NCBI GenBank assembly: GCA_051294375.1
Contig: CM119263.1
Coordinates: 16,470,532-16,534,531 of the forward strand
Reading direction: 5' to 3'
DNA: 64,000 bases
Origin: Paraspadella gotoi
Lineage: Eukaryota; Chaetognatha
Shown here: positions 1-15,083 of the stretch, one piece after another
Numbering within the stretch: the first letter of the stretch is position 1
Layout: every line of letters begins with the position of its first letter
Notes under the pieces: generated by a model
What the model was told of the DNA's origin: nothing
What the model saw: only the letters and a program-made list of their open reading frames with translations
Database searches by the model: none
Made by a program: the position numbers and the translations under genes

Positions 1-310
1 GAGGCTAACACTCAGAGTTGCCTGGCGACGTAAAATTGGGTTTTCACTTGCCTACTTTCTGACATAATTTTAGGTTATGTTATAATATTTTGGGAGCGCG
101 TACACTTTGGGGTTTTTTTCCCGCAAAAATAATCCATGAATGCCTAAAGTTTTCGAACTTGAGAGAAGTTATCCACGTTCATCTGAAAAGGCGTAAACGC
201 TCATCTCCAGCAGTTCGGTTTTGGTGTAATAATGTCGGAAGGACATCGGATTGACACCGGAAACGTTTTCCTTTTGGGTTTTGACCCGGGAAATTTTCCC
301 AGGTGGAGAG

Positions 311-371
<61 letters not shown>

Positions 372-1831
372 ATGATGAGACGAGCGAGCAGAGAAGAGAG
401 ACAGCGTACCGATGACTAAGATACAGGGAATGGTGAGAGGGGACGACTGAGGCATGAAGTCATTCTCGAAATACAGCATAATCAGAGGACATTGGTGTCC
501 TTGGAGTAACGGTTATGTAAGAGTAGGAAGATAACACAGAAGTGGATAAGGACGGAGATGGAGAGTTAAGAGGTAGGGAAGTGAAAAGTGTAGATAGTGA
601 GCAGCAGAGCGCATTGCTGAGCAGTGACAGAAGATGGGACTGAAGGCTCAGGACGTATAGACGTGGCTCGCTCTGATAGTCGTGCAAAAGGTGAAGCAGT
701 AGCGAATACATAAAAGATACATAGACAGAACATGAGATGATGATGTAGGAAGGACAGAATATATGTCGATGATATATTTGGACGAAAGCTATAAAGGGGA
801 AAAAAAGAAAAAAGCGCAAGGAACGAAGAATATACGAATCGTTGATTGTTTAAAGAAACAAAAAACATGGAGCTGAGTTTTCCGAAAAAAATAATTCCCA
901 ACACAAAACTATTCGAAAACCGAAAGAAAAAAAAAATATCTTGGTATTAGTAATATTCTTCAAAAAAAAAGAAAGACAAGAAAGAAAGAAAAGATACGAG
1001 GGCGAAAAGGAAAACAATGAAGCTCATTCCCAACAATCGGAACTCTGCTCGAATCTGTTTTCCCAGCGCCTCTATTAGGTTACCCTTCCGAAGGGCGAAC
1101 GGTTGAAACCGACAAAAGAACAATAGGGGGGAACTCCATCGCGAGAATGTGAAGAGGGTGGACGATGATGACGATGACGATTTGGAGTGGCGAAGAGATG
1201 AATACGGCTAAGAAGGTGCGACGTCGGTGATGAGGATGATGACGTGAGTATCACAGAAAAAGAAGAGGTGACGTTGATTGCCCAAAATGATACAAAGAGA
1301 CATTTATCATTACCATCATTTTCCTCGCATTTATTCAATTTTCGATGAAAAGGTTTTTTTTTTGGCTCAGACGAGTAGTGGAGTTAAGCCGACGTCGAGT
1401 AAAACCGAAAATCAACATCAACGAAAAAAAAAAAAAAAAGAAAAACGGAAGATGATTGAGTCCGATGTTACGACGACGACGACGAGCGACAACGACGATC
1501 GAGATGATGAAGACGACGATCGAAATGAAAGAGCGAGTTTTTGCAAGTCTTGCCCAAATTCGGGCTTCCGAAATCCTTTATAAACCTCGTTAACCGAAGG
1601 TTGGATCTTTCCCGCCGATAAACTTCGAGGTTCGATCAAAAACTAACTCCAAATCTCTCCGCGATCGACTTCACACGCTGCCTTCGTCCGTTTCAAAACG
1701 AACCAATCCAATCATCTAACCTCCCTATCCCTTCAACCCCTTCAACCCCCCCTCTCCCCCGTCCGAAGGCTTCTTTCTCCTCATCGTTCGCGATCCGGAT
1801 CGAGAGAGGAGAGAAGGAGAGAGAAGAGGAG

Positions 1832-1891
<60 letters not shown>

Positions 1892-2467
1892 AAAGAGAAA
1901 GAAAATTGTTTTTTCGATTTTTATTCTCTTTTTTGGTGATTTTGGAGCAAAACGTATCAGCGAAATAAAACAACAACAAAACTAAGACCGTTGAAAAAAA
2001 AAATTGTATTAGCGTATAAAACCTGGCCAATTTTCTCTTTCAGAACATTTTTCTGCTGTTGTGATAAAATAAAGCGAATGAACAAAAAAAATTCTTCGGT
2101 CGTTACTCGTAAGCCGTTACATGTTGACGTTTTCATGCGTTACAGGATGTGTTTTTCTTCTAGCATATTAATCATCCGAAAAAAAAGGAAATACAAAAAA
2201 AAAAAAAAAAAAAATTTTTCGCTCATATTTGACGGAGAACGCATACAACCATTTTCACCATCATCTACATTAATCTCGCCAACTGAGTCGTAAAATGACG
2301 ACCACTCGTCAAAAGGCGACTTGTAAATTCTTATAACGGTCACCGAACAGAAATTCGAAGATTTTCCGGATTAAAAGGACGAATGAGAAGCTCGTCGCGG
2401 GAACCGAGCTCACGCGTCGCCCCTTTTCTTACCTCACCATTTATTACCCACTTGGCCCGGAATCAAA
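1..2467. other. Non-coding leader region, repeat-rich
   Basis: I see no supportable gene here. The stretch holds a (GA)n tract running into a run of ten G (about 306-370), a second GA tract (about 1802-1894), many A-rich runs and a short trinucleotide tract near 1470-1520. The open frames are Ser/Leu-rich shadows of the repeats. The segment just before 2468 could be promoter or 5' UTR of the ankyrin gene that follows, but no core promoter element stands out. Confidence 0.5.
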
Positions 2468-2549
2468 ATGAGAAACTTTAACGAATTCGAGCTTTTTTCG
2501 AATGATGGAAGAACCAAAATCGTCTTTTGCACCTTCTCTCCGTTCACAG
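2468..2549 (+). CDS. Possible first coding exon of the ASB-like gene
   Basis: An ATG at 2468 opens 27 codons (MRNFNEFELFSNDG...) and stops at a good GTGAGT donor. The following ankyrin exon needs phase 0 but this exon ends in phase 1, so either a base is missing, another exon intervenes, or the link is wrong. Confidence 0.3.
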
Positions 2550-2763
2550 GTGAGTTAAATATAAATTACAACGAATTATTTTTGATCGAGTAAGGGATTT
2601 TTAAATTTATGAAGTCTTAGAAAACAAAAATCACAAAATAATATTGGTTTTAGGTCCCCCTGGGCCGCTCCCGGGGGCTGCCTCGCGGGGCGGGGGGCCC
2701 TTGGCTCTCTAAAACCGGAGGGCGGGTAGTTTTGGAAGATGACATATTGCTCTCTCTTTCCAG

Positions 2764-2917
2764 AATCGGATCGACGGCAACACGGTGCTCCACAAGGCGG
2801 CCTACTTCGGAAGGCTCGCGACTCGTTAGTCAACTCATCGACTGGAACGATTTTGGATCAGAAGAATACGGCGGGGAGACAGCGCTGACTTACTCGTTGC
2901 TGGCCAGACAGACACAG
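2764..2917 (+). CDS. Ankyrin-repeat exon (ASB-like), one frameshift
   Basis: The acceptor is a CAG after a short pyrimidine run; the donor is GTAATA. Reads DGNTVLHKAAYFGR, the canonical ankyrin start, then the frame must shift by one base near 2815-2825 to continue RLVSQLIDWNDFG and ETALTYSLL. The exon ends in phase 0 and matches the next ankyrin exon at 3487. Confidence 0.65.
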
Positions 2918-3486
2918 GTAATAGAAAAAAACAACACTTTATTTGAACTATTAAGCGTCTTGACTAGACCTGAATATTAAAATAATCGGCTCTGTTATGC
3001 ACAACAAAATATAAAAAAATCCGGAAGCGAAACAGACGGTTCACGAAAAGAAGAGACTCTCTTATCCATCACTTCCTTTTATATTTACCCCGTAAATCCT
3101 AATAGAAGCAGCTTTTGTTTGATATCTTCCTCCTTCAAATAGGACTCGATTAAACGTATCATTTTTCCTCCTTTTCTTATTTCTTAGAAAAAAAAAAACT
3201 ATTTTTTCTTCCTCTTGCTTGTTTTGTTTTTTCTTTCTCTTTCGTTTTAATGTATTAAGTTTTCTATCCCTTTCTCTCTTAAAAAGTTCTAAGAATAAAA
3301 AAATAAAAGATAATAAAAAAATCATTAAACATTTTATTCATTTCATGAGCCATGAGGCATCGATCACAAATATTCTTAATGGCTGGGATCGATGTAGACG
3401 ATAAATCTATTAAAACGATAGGATGAACAAAAAAAGAGCCAAGTGAATTGTATACTCCATCATTTTCAACTCACTTTCCTTCCCAG

Positions 3487-3687
3487 GTCTCTCGTCTCCT
3501 CATCCAACACGGCGCCGACGTTAACGTTCGTCCGGTCGGTCGGAAGCAAGGTGCGCCACGCCGTTGCCAAGCGAGCTATGGTCAACGAGGCCGCCGCTAT
3601 GGTGCGTTAATCGTCGACGCCGGGTGCTCCATCTCCCAGAGGCATTCTGGACTAAACGTTTCGGGTGGGCGGGAAGTGGGGCGGTAA
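3487..3687 (+). CDS. Second ankyrin exon (ASB-like), two frameshifts
   Basis: Begins VSRLLIQHGADVNV, the end of one ankyrin repeat, shifts frame to read VRHAVAKRAMVNEAAAMV, then shifts back to LIVDAGCSI. A pair of compensating one-base shifts within about 130 bases is hard to explain by normal coding evolution. The 3' end of the exon is uncertain; the frame stops at 3687. Confidence 0.55.
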   Translation, partial: VSRLLIQHGADVNVRPVGRKQGAPRRCQASYGQRGRRYGALIVDAGCSISQRHSGLNVSGGREVGR

Positions 3688-4009
3688 CAAGTGAAAGAAA
3701 AAGGGGAGGATAAAGGGGGCACTATGAAGCGATTACGAAATAACTAACCTAATTTTTCTTTTACTAAATCCTCATTTTCTTTGAAACAAGAGCAAAATGT
3801 GAAATATAACTGTTGGTGACGTTTATAAAACCAGGAAACAGCCAGCACTCTACTTGTGTCATTTAATTCTAAACCGTTTTTTTCTTTGTCAAAGATAGTT
3901 TTAATATTAAAATTAAAAAAAATTTTTTCATAGAACATGGGATCTGAATTTTTTTCCGTAATTTCTGAGGATAGTCGAGATGATTTGATTTGTCTCTTGC
4001 CCGAATTAG

Positions 4010-4954
4010 GTGGACGAAATCAAAGACTACGCCTCCAAAGACGAGATGGCGGCGCTCGGCTGCGTCTGGCATCACTACCGCACCTGCCGCCCTTCCTCAC
4101 TCCAGCAACTCTGCGCAAAGCCATTCGGTCCCAAACTGCGGAAAAGCGCCAAGGGACGAGACATTTGGGGACGGATCGAGACGCTGGAGTGTCCAAAGAT
4201 CCTCAAGAATACCTCACCTTCAGGACGCCTAGCGATTTCGGCTGCGGTGGACGTCACGACTGGTGATGATAAACCACCCATCATGCTGGGTGGCGGCGAC
4301 GGGGGGGGTATTGTCCCTGCCTGCCTCTGCTGCCGAAAGGGAAAGGGAGTCAACCCAAGCTGAAAATGTGATTGCCCTGGTTGTCGATGTGGATGAGGAG
4401 CCTAGTAACTCGGTTGATGCTGGGGTTTATTGCGTCCGCTTCCGCTGACGGCATCCGCTCTGCCCCCACGCCGCTTCCGTTTCCACAGAAGCCGATGGTT
4501 GATGACGATGAATCTTCCCGACCGATTCCCTCGCGCAATCTTCGACTCTTGCCTGGAAGCGGTCGTCGAAGACGTGTCTCGACTTCAATGACCAAAACAA
4601 ACATACTAACGACTCATTCGCACGTCTCTTCATGTTTCATCTCTTTTTCGAAGAAGCGCCGTCCATCCCCTTCGTCGCAACAACGACTCCGTCGATTCCG
4701 CTCGCGATTCCGCCAGTCTCGAAGCTCGATCGGCGCCGCCGTCGACGAGGCCCGCTCTTGAACGAGGCCGCGTCCGAAAAGAAAACGATGCGCTCCAGAT
4801 TCGGTAATGAAGACAACGTCGATGCCAACTCGTCCGTCGTTTCCGCCGACGTCGTCGTCGATGATCAAGCGGGCAGGCGTAAACCGTGTCTCTCCGTCTC
4901 GTCATCGGCGATATTCGCGGGTGTCCGGAACGCGTCACCATCGACGTGGCTATA
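4010..4954 (+). CDS. SOCS-box exon and low-complexity C-terminal region (ASB-like)
   Basis: Starts after TTAG with VDEIKDYASKDEMAALG and reaches RPSSLQQLCAK, the BC-box part of a SOCS box. A second frame offers KAIRSQ at the usual KAIR position. The box ends IETLECPKILK then, one frame over, EYLTFR. Beyond it, three frames alternately look coding (VVDVDEEPSNSVDAG; FDSCLEAVVEDVSRLQ; NDSVDSARDSASLEARS; NEDNVDANSSVVSADVVVDD), as expected of a Ser/Asp-rich tail broken by indels. A stop follows at about 4952-4954. The SOCS assignment rests on motif order. Confidence 0.55.
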
Positions 4955-5473
4955 GTCACGTGACTTTTGAGCGATTAAAGAGTTTTGATTTTGATACATA
5001 TCATGTGCGATTTTTTTTTATGCTTTATTATACGATTTTATATTCTTATACTTTTTTTACAACAAAGTTCGTTTATTAAGAAACCATCGCATTCTTCGAT
5101 AGAGAGCGCAAAGACGCAACTTATCTAAACATCGGGTCACCGAGACGTTGGACATGAAACTTACATTTTTACGGAGACTCCGAACAAAAAGAACTCTTTC
5201 CAAGTCCGGCTCGGTTTTGAAATCAAAACTCAAAAATCTTCCGTGTTAAAAATACTTTTCTGTCTCCGAAGGTGGATGCCTTTTCTAACGTTTATTCTTT
5301 ATTGTCCATATATATACCGTAAAAGCTTATAACTGCTGGCACCATCTCCATAGATTCTTATCGAAATTTCTCTCCTTTTTTTCGCACCTTCAATTTTGAT
5401 CGATAAGTTCTGGGGCGCGAATCTCTTCGCCTCACCCATCACCGTCTCTCCTTCGGTTGATCAAACACTCCCG

Positions 5474-5580
5474 CTTGTCACGCCCCCCTCTCCCGTCTGA
5501 CACGCTCCCCTCTCCCGATTGTCACGCCCCGCCTCTCCCCGCTTGTCACGCTCCCCCCTCTCCCCCTTGTCACGCTCGAG
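5474..5580. repeat. About 24-bp minisatellite, about five units
   Basis: The unit is roughly TTGTCACGCTCCCC followed by CTCTCCC. It recurs at about 5474, 5498, 5519, 5544 and, cut short, at 5567. Each copy keeps the TGACACG/TGTCACG core and varies in the C-rich part. Confidence 0.7.
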
Positions 5581-6637
5581 CCTTCCTAAAAGACGCCATT
5601 TCTCCCACGTCACTCAATTCGTGCGACTGTTAACCGCTTCTTTTTTTTAAGACGATCAAGTTTAAGGTTTTACTCCTTTTTTTTTTCTCTTTTTTTTAGC
5701 TGATCCCAGTCATACAGCGACCCGTTTCTTATTCGATCACAGACCACTTTTATCTCTAAGTCTATTTATATCTTTTTCCAATTTGCTCCTATCTTTTTAA
5801 ACGCTCAAAGCCAGTTCGATTCTTATTTTTTTCGAAAAAAAAAAAAACATTAAATCTTTTTATTGTTTCTAAAAGTTCCCATTGTGTTTCGCCATTTTTC
5901 CCTCTTTATCTTTCATTTTTCGCTTGTTTGACGTCGGCCCACCAATCTTAGTATTCCGCCGGTCCTTTTCAATGAAATACATTTTTCACATCTTACATGT
6001 TCAAGTCCTCACAGTTCGCGCATTTCGTTCCACGTCGCCTTTTTTTCTCTCAAGAGCCACGCCCCATTTCTTTTCCCTTTTTTTGGCCTGCGAAAATCGA
6101 CTTGTTCGCGCGATTGGTGTCCTCGTTGCGGCGAAGAAGGAATGGCTTCAATTCCCGACTTAAATGACGGAAAAATTTGTCAAAGGTGGAGTTTGGAAAG
6201 CGTTCGGCTCATGTAAGGGAAAAGAAACAAAAAACCGACGCGCACTTGGTTGAGGAGGGGGGAAGTGATTATTGGCCAAAGTTGATGAGTTATATGTGTA
6301 AATAAAGAACCGGATGGCTTGGTGAAGATGGGAAACGGTAAGGTAATCTCATGAGAAGTGAGTTAAATAAAGAAGCACTAAAGAGACTTATAGGACTAAT
6401 AGGAAAATTTTAAATATGATAGCTTCAAGAGATGGGGTCCCTCGGATCTTGAGCGATTATCATGGTCATGGCGCTTCGATTAAAAGTTGGAGACCGGAAA
6501 TTAAAAGAAAAAAAATTGATCAGTGACATCGCGAAAGGCGGAGGCAGCCAAAAATAAACTCGGATCGCAAGCGGTAATGAGTTTGGAGAGAGCGTTTTTT
6601 TCTGGTTTCTTCTTCCTCCTCTCGTTTCTCTCTCTCT

Positions 6638-6672
<35 letters not shown>

Positions 6673-6900
6673 GTCTCTCTCTCTCTCTCGCCTCGACTCT
6701 CCTTTGTTTTTCCTAAGTTCCCTCAGCGATTTTATCACTCTCAACCTCATATCGATCTTTCCCCTTTTTTTTATCGCTCGCTTCTCCGTCGTCGTTTAAT
6801 TTTCTTTATTACCCTCAGTTTTTTTTTAAACCTTTTTTCCATTGTTAATTACACTTTAAAAAAATCCAGAATGCCGATGCTTTTACTGGACTTTCGCTCG

Positions 6901-6941
<41 letters not shown>

Positions 6942-6986
6942 CTCTCTCCTCTCTTCTCTCTGGGCTCTCTCTCTCTCTCTCTCTCC

Positions 6987-7138
6987 ACCTCGCGTGAAAA
7001 AAAAAATTAAAAGTGAGGTGAAGTTTTTTGTCAACCCTTTTACTTATCCTCTCAATTCATAACTCGTTTCCTCTGGCCGCACTTGCCTTCTTACCGTCTC
7101 TGCTGCTCCTTCTNNNNNNNNNNNNNNNNNNNNNNNNN

Positions 7139-7173
<35 letters not shown>

Positions 7174-7276
7174 ACCTCGCATGAAAAATTAAAAGTGAGG
7201 TGAAGTTTTTTCAACCCTTTTACTTATCCTCTCAATTCATAACTCGTTCCTCTGGCCCCACTTGCCTTCCTTACCT
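6987..7276. repeat. Direct repeat of about 110 bp flanking an N gap and CT tracts
   Basis: The segment that begins CCACCTCGC and contains AAAGTGAGGTGAAGTTTTTT occurs at about 6987-7100 and again at 7172-7276. Between them lie a 25-base gap and a CT tract. The copies differ mainly by short indels. Confidence 0.7.
7114..7138. other. Assembly gap (25 N)
   Basis: A run of N beside a CT microsatellite. Confidence 0.95.
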
Positions 7277-7446
7277 CTCTCTCTCTCTCAAAAAAGGAGA
7301 GAGATCTCCTCTCCTCTTTCTCTCTCTCTCTCTCTCTCTCTACCCCTTGCTAATCTCCCGCGCGTTCCAAAAACCTAAAGTATCGCGATGACGCGTGCGA
7401 ACGGCGAAGGCGCAGAGAACACTCGGGAGCTGAGTTGAGAAGATGG

Positions 7447-7506
7447 NNNNNNNNNNNNNNNNNNNNNNNNNNNNNNNNNNNNNNNNNNNNNNNNNNNNNN
7501 NNNNNN
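7447..7506. other. Assembly gap (60 N)
   Basis: A run of N in purine-rich non-coding DNA. Confidence 0.95.
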
Positions 7507-8218
7507 GGAAAAGCGGAGACGAGAAATGTTGAGAAGGAAAGGTAGATGGAGTAAGGCGAGGTGTAGAAAAGGACACAAAAGGGGAAAGGAAGGAAAGAAG
7601 AAGAGAAAAGGGGACGAGCAGGAAGGAATGGTGTAAATGTTCGAAAAGAGAGGGAAAAAATAGACATAAAGGGGAAAGACAAAGAGGTGAGTGAGAGGAA
7701 AAAGATTAAGGGGAAGTAGAAAAATTTGAAGAAGATGGAATGGCAAAAAGGTTGGAAAGAAATGAATTTAAAAAAAAAGTGAATGAGAAGCGAGAAGGAT
7801 TGAAAAAGAGTCGAGGAATCGCGGGAAACGTTGGATAAAAGTAGAAGTGGAAAGAAAAAAAGGAAAGGGAAAAGAAGTCTTTACTAGGTAAAGGAAAATA
7901 AAAAATCAGGGGAAATTCTTATTACTAAAAAAGGGGGGAATTAACATAAATAACGAGGGGAAAATTAAAGACGAGCCGTGCATGGAAAGAGAGGAAGTAA
8001 TGATTAATATTATAGAGAAAGCGGGGGGGGGGATAGAAATATTGCCGTGAGGTGAGAAAAACTTTGAGGGGGGGGGACGCGTTCACGCACGTGCCATAGA
8101 AAAAACGCGATCCCGGGCTCGAGCGCGCCGGGCGATGGATGCGTGACGAAGGTTTCCGCCGGAAACGACGCCGAAGGACGCCGGTTCCATCATCGGCGCC
8201 GGAGTCTCGCCGGAGCAG

Positions 8219-8273
8219 TGATGACGTCATGCCGGGTCGTGATGACGTCACAGCGGGGTTCTGATGACGTCCA
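8219..8273. promoter_or_regulatory. Three phased CRE/ATF-like sites in a CpG-rich patch
   Basis: TGACGTCA occurs at 8222-8229 and 8243-8250, and a one-mismatch copy TGACGTCC at 8265-8272. Each is preceded by GA. Start-to-start distances are 21 and 22 bases, about two helical turns. The surrounding 200 bases are CpG-rich, unlike the flanks. CREB/ATF-family factors bind this octamer. Which gene it might serve is unknown; the TRIC start is 2.2 kb downstream. Confidence 0.45.
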
Positions 8274-9922
8274 TGGAACTTGGCCGAAATCTCGCGTCGG
8301 ACGTGAGGAAGGAGAGAAGTAGTGGGGAATTGAGGTGAGAGGGAGTAAGAAAGGGGGAAGGAGGAGAGAGAAAGAGAGAGAGCGAGACAGTAAGCAAGGA
8401 TTACATATACTAAAGATCTTAGAGTTATAGAAAAGATCAAGTTAAGATTACAAGAGGATTTGAGAAAAGAAAGAGAAGAGAATAAAAATCCTTTTGTTTC
8501 AAATTTGAAGAAACTAAAATTTATTCCGACATGTGCAGTTTCTTTTTTTTTTTTTGGTTCTTTTTGTTGCGAGATTTCGGAGAGAATCGAATTTCCGCCC
8601 GGCACTTTTTTTTTCTTCCCTTGTTGGCTCTCTCGGAGGCAAAAGCCGTTTGTGAACTCAACCGAAGTTTTCCTCCAAGACAAGAAAACCTTTTTCTCCC
8701 ACAACTTTCCCCGAGACCTTTCCTCTGACCTCTATTTCCTCACCCTCTTCCTTTACTCACCCTCGATTCTATTCTCTCCGACTCATCTACGCTCCAGTCG
8801 CTCCACCGGCCAACCACCCCTTGTTAACGAACCACCGCAGCGACATCTTTCTGTCAATTCTAATTTTTCACTCTAGCGAGTTCGCCCGTGACTTCGCCAC
8901 CTCAAACTCTCGTAGATCTTCTCGTCCACCTTACGTTCCACTTTTGCCGAAAACCTTCGACCACCTCGTTTAGTTTCGTCGCGCGGCGAAAGACTTGGGA
9001 GAATTTTCATCAAAAAAATGCGGTCGCCATATCGATTCGCTTGACCTCGTCACCAACCGCCATTGGTTATTGTTTTTTGTTTTTTTTTCGACGGAACTTA
9101 ACTTCTCTATCATGTTTTTCTCCATCCCTATCTACTTGTTATTCCCTCTCCTTCTCAACACTCTCATACCTTCAGGCCTCCTATTTTATTATCCTTGACA
9201 AATCATCATCTCTCCTTTCCAACATCCCATTCCCTATCCTTACCTCGATCCTTTCTCCTCACCACAACCAACCCACACCGCCACCGGCCCGTTCCCCTCT
9301 TCTTTTTCATCTCTATTTCTTCTCGTCAACTCTAACGAAAAAAAAAAAGGGTTTGTGCCGACCTTTGATTTTTGACCCCTGACCTCCTTATTATCTAGTG
9401 TTTTCCGTCTCATTCTTTTCTTTTCTCCCGATTTTTTTTTCTTTCTCGCAAAAATCGAAAAATATATTTGTACTGTGTTATGGAGGGATTTTTTTAGTAT
9501 TCAAACATACGTACGTGTTATTAGTTTTTTAAATTTTAAAATGCATGGGAATGATTTAATATTTAACTATTTATACACCTATTTTTAGCCCTCCAAAACA
9601 AATTTTCCCCCCCTTATGTTTCACTATTTCCCCTTTTTCGTTTTTCGATATATATTTGCTTCGTCTTTATCTTGAAAGTGACACATGTTTCGCTGCCACT
9701 TCCCACCGATAAAGCCTTAAAGGGCTGCGTATTTCTCTTTCTGGTTTTTTTTTTCTCACTCTCTCGTTCGAAATGTCCGACAACCACCTTCTGCTTGTAT
9801 TCAATTTTAAAATACGTCTGTTGTAAACATAATAAACGTAATACAAGTCTTTGCGAATTAACAGGTTCTGCTGCAAGAGAGATGGTATCTCTCTCATCTT
9901 CTCTCCTCTCTCCTCCTCCTCT

Positions 9923-9974
<52 letters not shown>

Positions 9975-10426
9975 CTCCTTTCTCTCTTTCTCGTCCTCTC
10001 TTGTTTTCACAGGTTTTTTTTTTCTGTTGAGAACAAAATCACCTCTGGAACCTCGAATTACAGAGAAAACGGAGATAAAATGTCCCACCGGAAAAATGTC
10101 GTTCGTTCAACCATAAGAATAAAAAGACTATTATTTTTCTTTTTACATTTTCGACATTTAATGATGAGAAAATTAAGTAATACTTTAATAACTCGTTTAT
10201 CATTTTTTATTTTCTTTGTTAACGACCGCTTTTATACTTTTAAATATAAATTTATAGTCCTGCAGTAATAGTAATTTGTATTTTCATTCCGTATTACATT
10301 GTTCATCTATATTTTTTTTCTTATAACTTTTTTTCTTTTTAGTTATTCCAGATTATATGTTTATTTTTTTAAATAAAACACAAAAACACTAAATAAATAA
10401 AAAAGAAAAACAAAAACAACCAAAGA

Positions 10427-13604
<3,178 letters not shown>

Positions 13605-14201
13605 ATTAAAAAAAAGAAAAAAAAAAAAAGAAAAAAGGCGGGAAATATTTAAATTTCTTTTTGTTCTTTGACTTTCGCATTTTCTTTTCTCTTTTTTTTT
13701 TTTTTTTTTAATTAACGAAAGAAGAATAGAGAGAATGGAAATGAAACTAATAACTGCCGCGGCTTTGCGAAAAATTTTTTTTTATTTCGCTGGTAAAAAA
13801 ATTTTAAACTAATTATAATCGCTTTGTTTTTTTCTTTTCCATAATTTTTTTTTGTTGCTTTACGTAAGTTGCAGTGGAGCTTCTAAGCCACGACCACTCA
13901 AAAAGTCACGCAAACGCGAAAGAAGAAAGTTTTCCCTTCATCTCCATTTTTTAATCCTAATTTGCATTAATTCCTTTTTTTCCTCCTTTTTTTGTTGACA
14001 AATCGTCTTTTTTCCTTGAGTCTTTTTCTTTTTTCTTTTATTTTTCTTTCTCTCTCTCTTTCATTATCTGTCTCTTTCGCCTACTCCCCCCCTTTTTATT
14101 TGATTCAATTTTTTAAATAATCGATATCGTCCTTCTCGTATTTAAATGTGGAATGGGCTATAATTCATTTTCATAGCTTTGCAATAAAATCCCCAAAATA
14201 T

Positions 14202-14268
<67 letters not shown>

Positions 14269-14510
14269 ATTCATTCATCAAATATCCTTTATCCATCTCT
14301 ACCGTATTCCAATGAAAATTTTTACATATTTTACCTCAAAATCGAGATTTTTGAAACATTTTACTTTTTTCGACGTTTGTGAAAACAATGTAAAAACACA
14401 AAAGCTTGAAGTGATTTATTTATTCCACAACTGATTTGTTACTGCTTACAATTATTATAGTGTTTTATAACAAAATTGTGAATGCTTTTTCCGTCGACGT
14501 CTGTTGATAC
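13605..14510. other. TRIC 3' flank
   Basis: A- and T-rich DNA with a (CT)n tract at 14204-14265. I see nothing coding. Confidence 0.5.
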
Positions 14511-14512
14511 TA

Positions 14513-15083
14513 CAGTCCTGTGCAAAAAAAGAGGACACTCTTAAATCCTAATTAGCACGCGTTTTATGCATGTATTCAAAAATTTTTAATTGATCAATGT
14601 ATATTTTTAAAAATAGAATCTATATGTGTAAGTTTTAAAAAAATCGGTCCAGCCATTCAAGTGGTCAAAACAAAAAAAAAGGGAAAATTTTTTTTTGAAT
14701 AACCGAATAAAACCGAGGATGCCATTCAGCCTTGATTTTTAGGCATTGTATTCAATTATTCATGTATCATCAAAAATTTGGCATGGAATTGGAAAAAGTT
14801 AATTTTTGAAAGCGGAATACATATGTTTAAGTTATAAGAAAATCGGTCTAGTCACTCCAGATCCAGAGATATGGTACCCTAAACACTTGAGGTTAAAATA
14901 TATACATTTTTCTGTTTTGTTTGAGTAGTTACTTTTAAAAAAATCGTTGCTCACAAATTTGCACCAATGGTTACTTTTTCCATAAAGTTTATTGACCTAT
15001 AATATTTTTCATAATAAAGAAATCTAACAAGATTTATTGGGGCAATGTTTTAGGGTGTCCTCTTTTTTTTTTGCACAGGTCTG
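14513..15083. mobile_element. Mariner/Tc1-type MITE (non-autonomous)
   Basis: Terminal inverted repeats of about 28 bases. The left end starts CAGTCCTGTGCAAAAAAA and continues GAGGACAC; the right end is its near-complement, ending TTGCACAGGTCTG. TA precedes the left end; the right flank reads TC, so the duplication is not intact. The interior lacks a transposase frame but has two related internal segments, each containing AATCGGTC and CAG/TAG.C.ACTC-like text. Confidence 0.75.

Larger units (their letters stand above)
2468..4954 (+). pseudogene. Ankyrin repeat and SOCS box (ASB-like) gene, frame-broken
   Basis: ASB proteins use ankyrin repeats to bind substrates and a SOCS box to recruit Elongin B/C and Cullin-5 for ubiquitination. 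Visible pieces are a possible first exon (2468-2549), an ankyrin exon (2764-2917, starting NRIDGNTVLHKAAYFGR), a second ankyrin exon from 3487 (VSRLLIQHGADVNV, later LIVDAGCSI) and a SOCS exon from 4010 (SLQQLCAK, then ECPKILK and YLTFR). Acceptors and donors fit GT-AG at 2764, 2917, 3487 and 4010. Every exon after the first needs at least one single-base shift to stay readable, for example a TAG at about 2824-2826 in the ankyrin frame. Downstream of the SOCS box, coding-like low-complexity sequence continues to a stop near 4954 with further shifts. Either this is a recent pseudogene or the local consensus is poor. Family call is fairly sure; intactness is not. Confidence 0.7.
4955..10426. other. 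Intergenic, repeat-rich, two assembly gaps
   Basis: No gene is supportable. Contents are a CACGTG palindrome at 4955, a short minisatellite at 5474-5580, CT tracts (about 6617-6698, 6897-6988, 7139-7172, 9892-9995), gaps at 7114-7138 and 7447-7506, a duplicated segment around the first gap, purine-rich DNA to 8000, and a CpG-rich patch at about 8080-8300. The reverse-strand frame at 7925-8704 crosses that patch but shows no domain or splice signals. Confidence 0.5.

Noticed and set aside
7925-8704. 259-codon minus-strand frame
   Set aside because: It crosses the CRE-like CpG patch and T-rich DNA; no domain, no splice signals and mixed composition.
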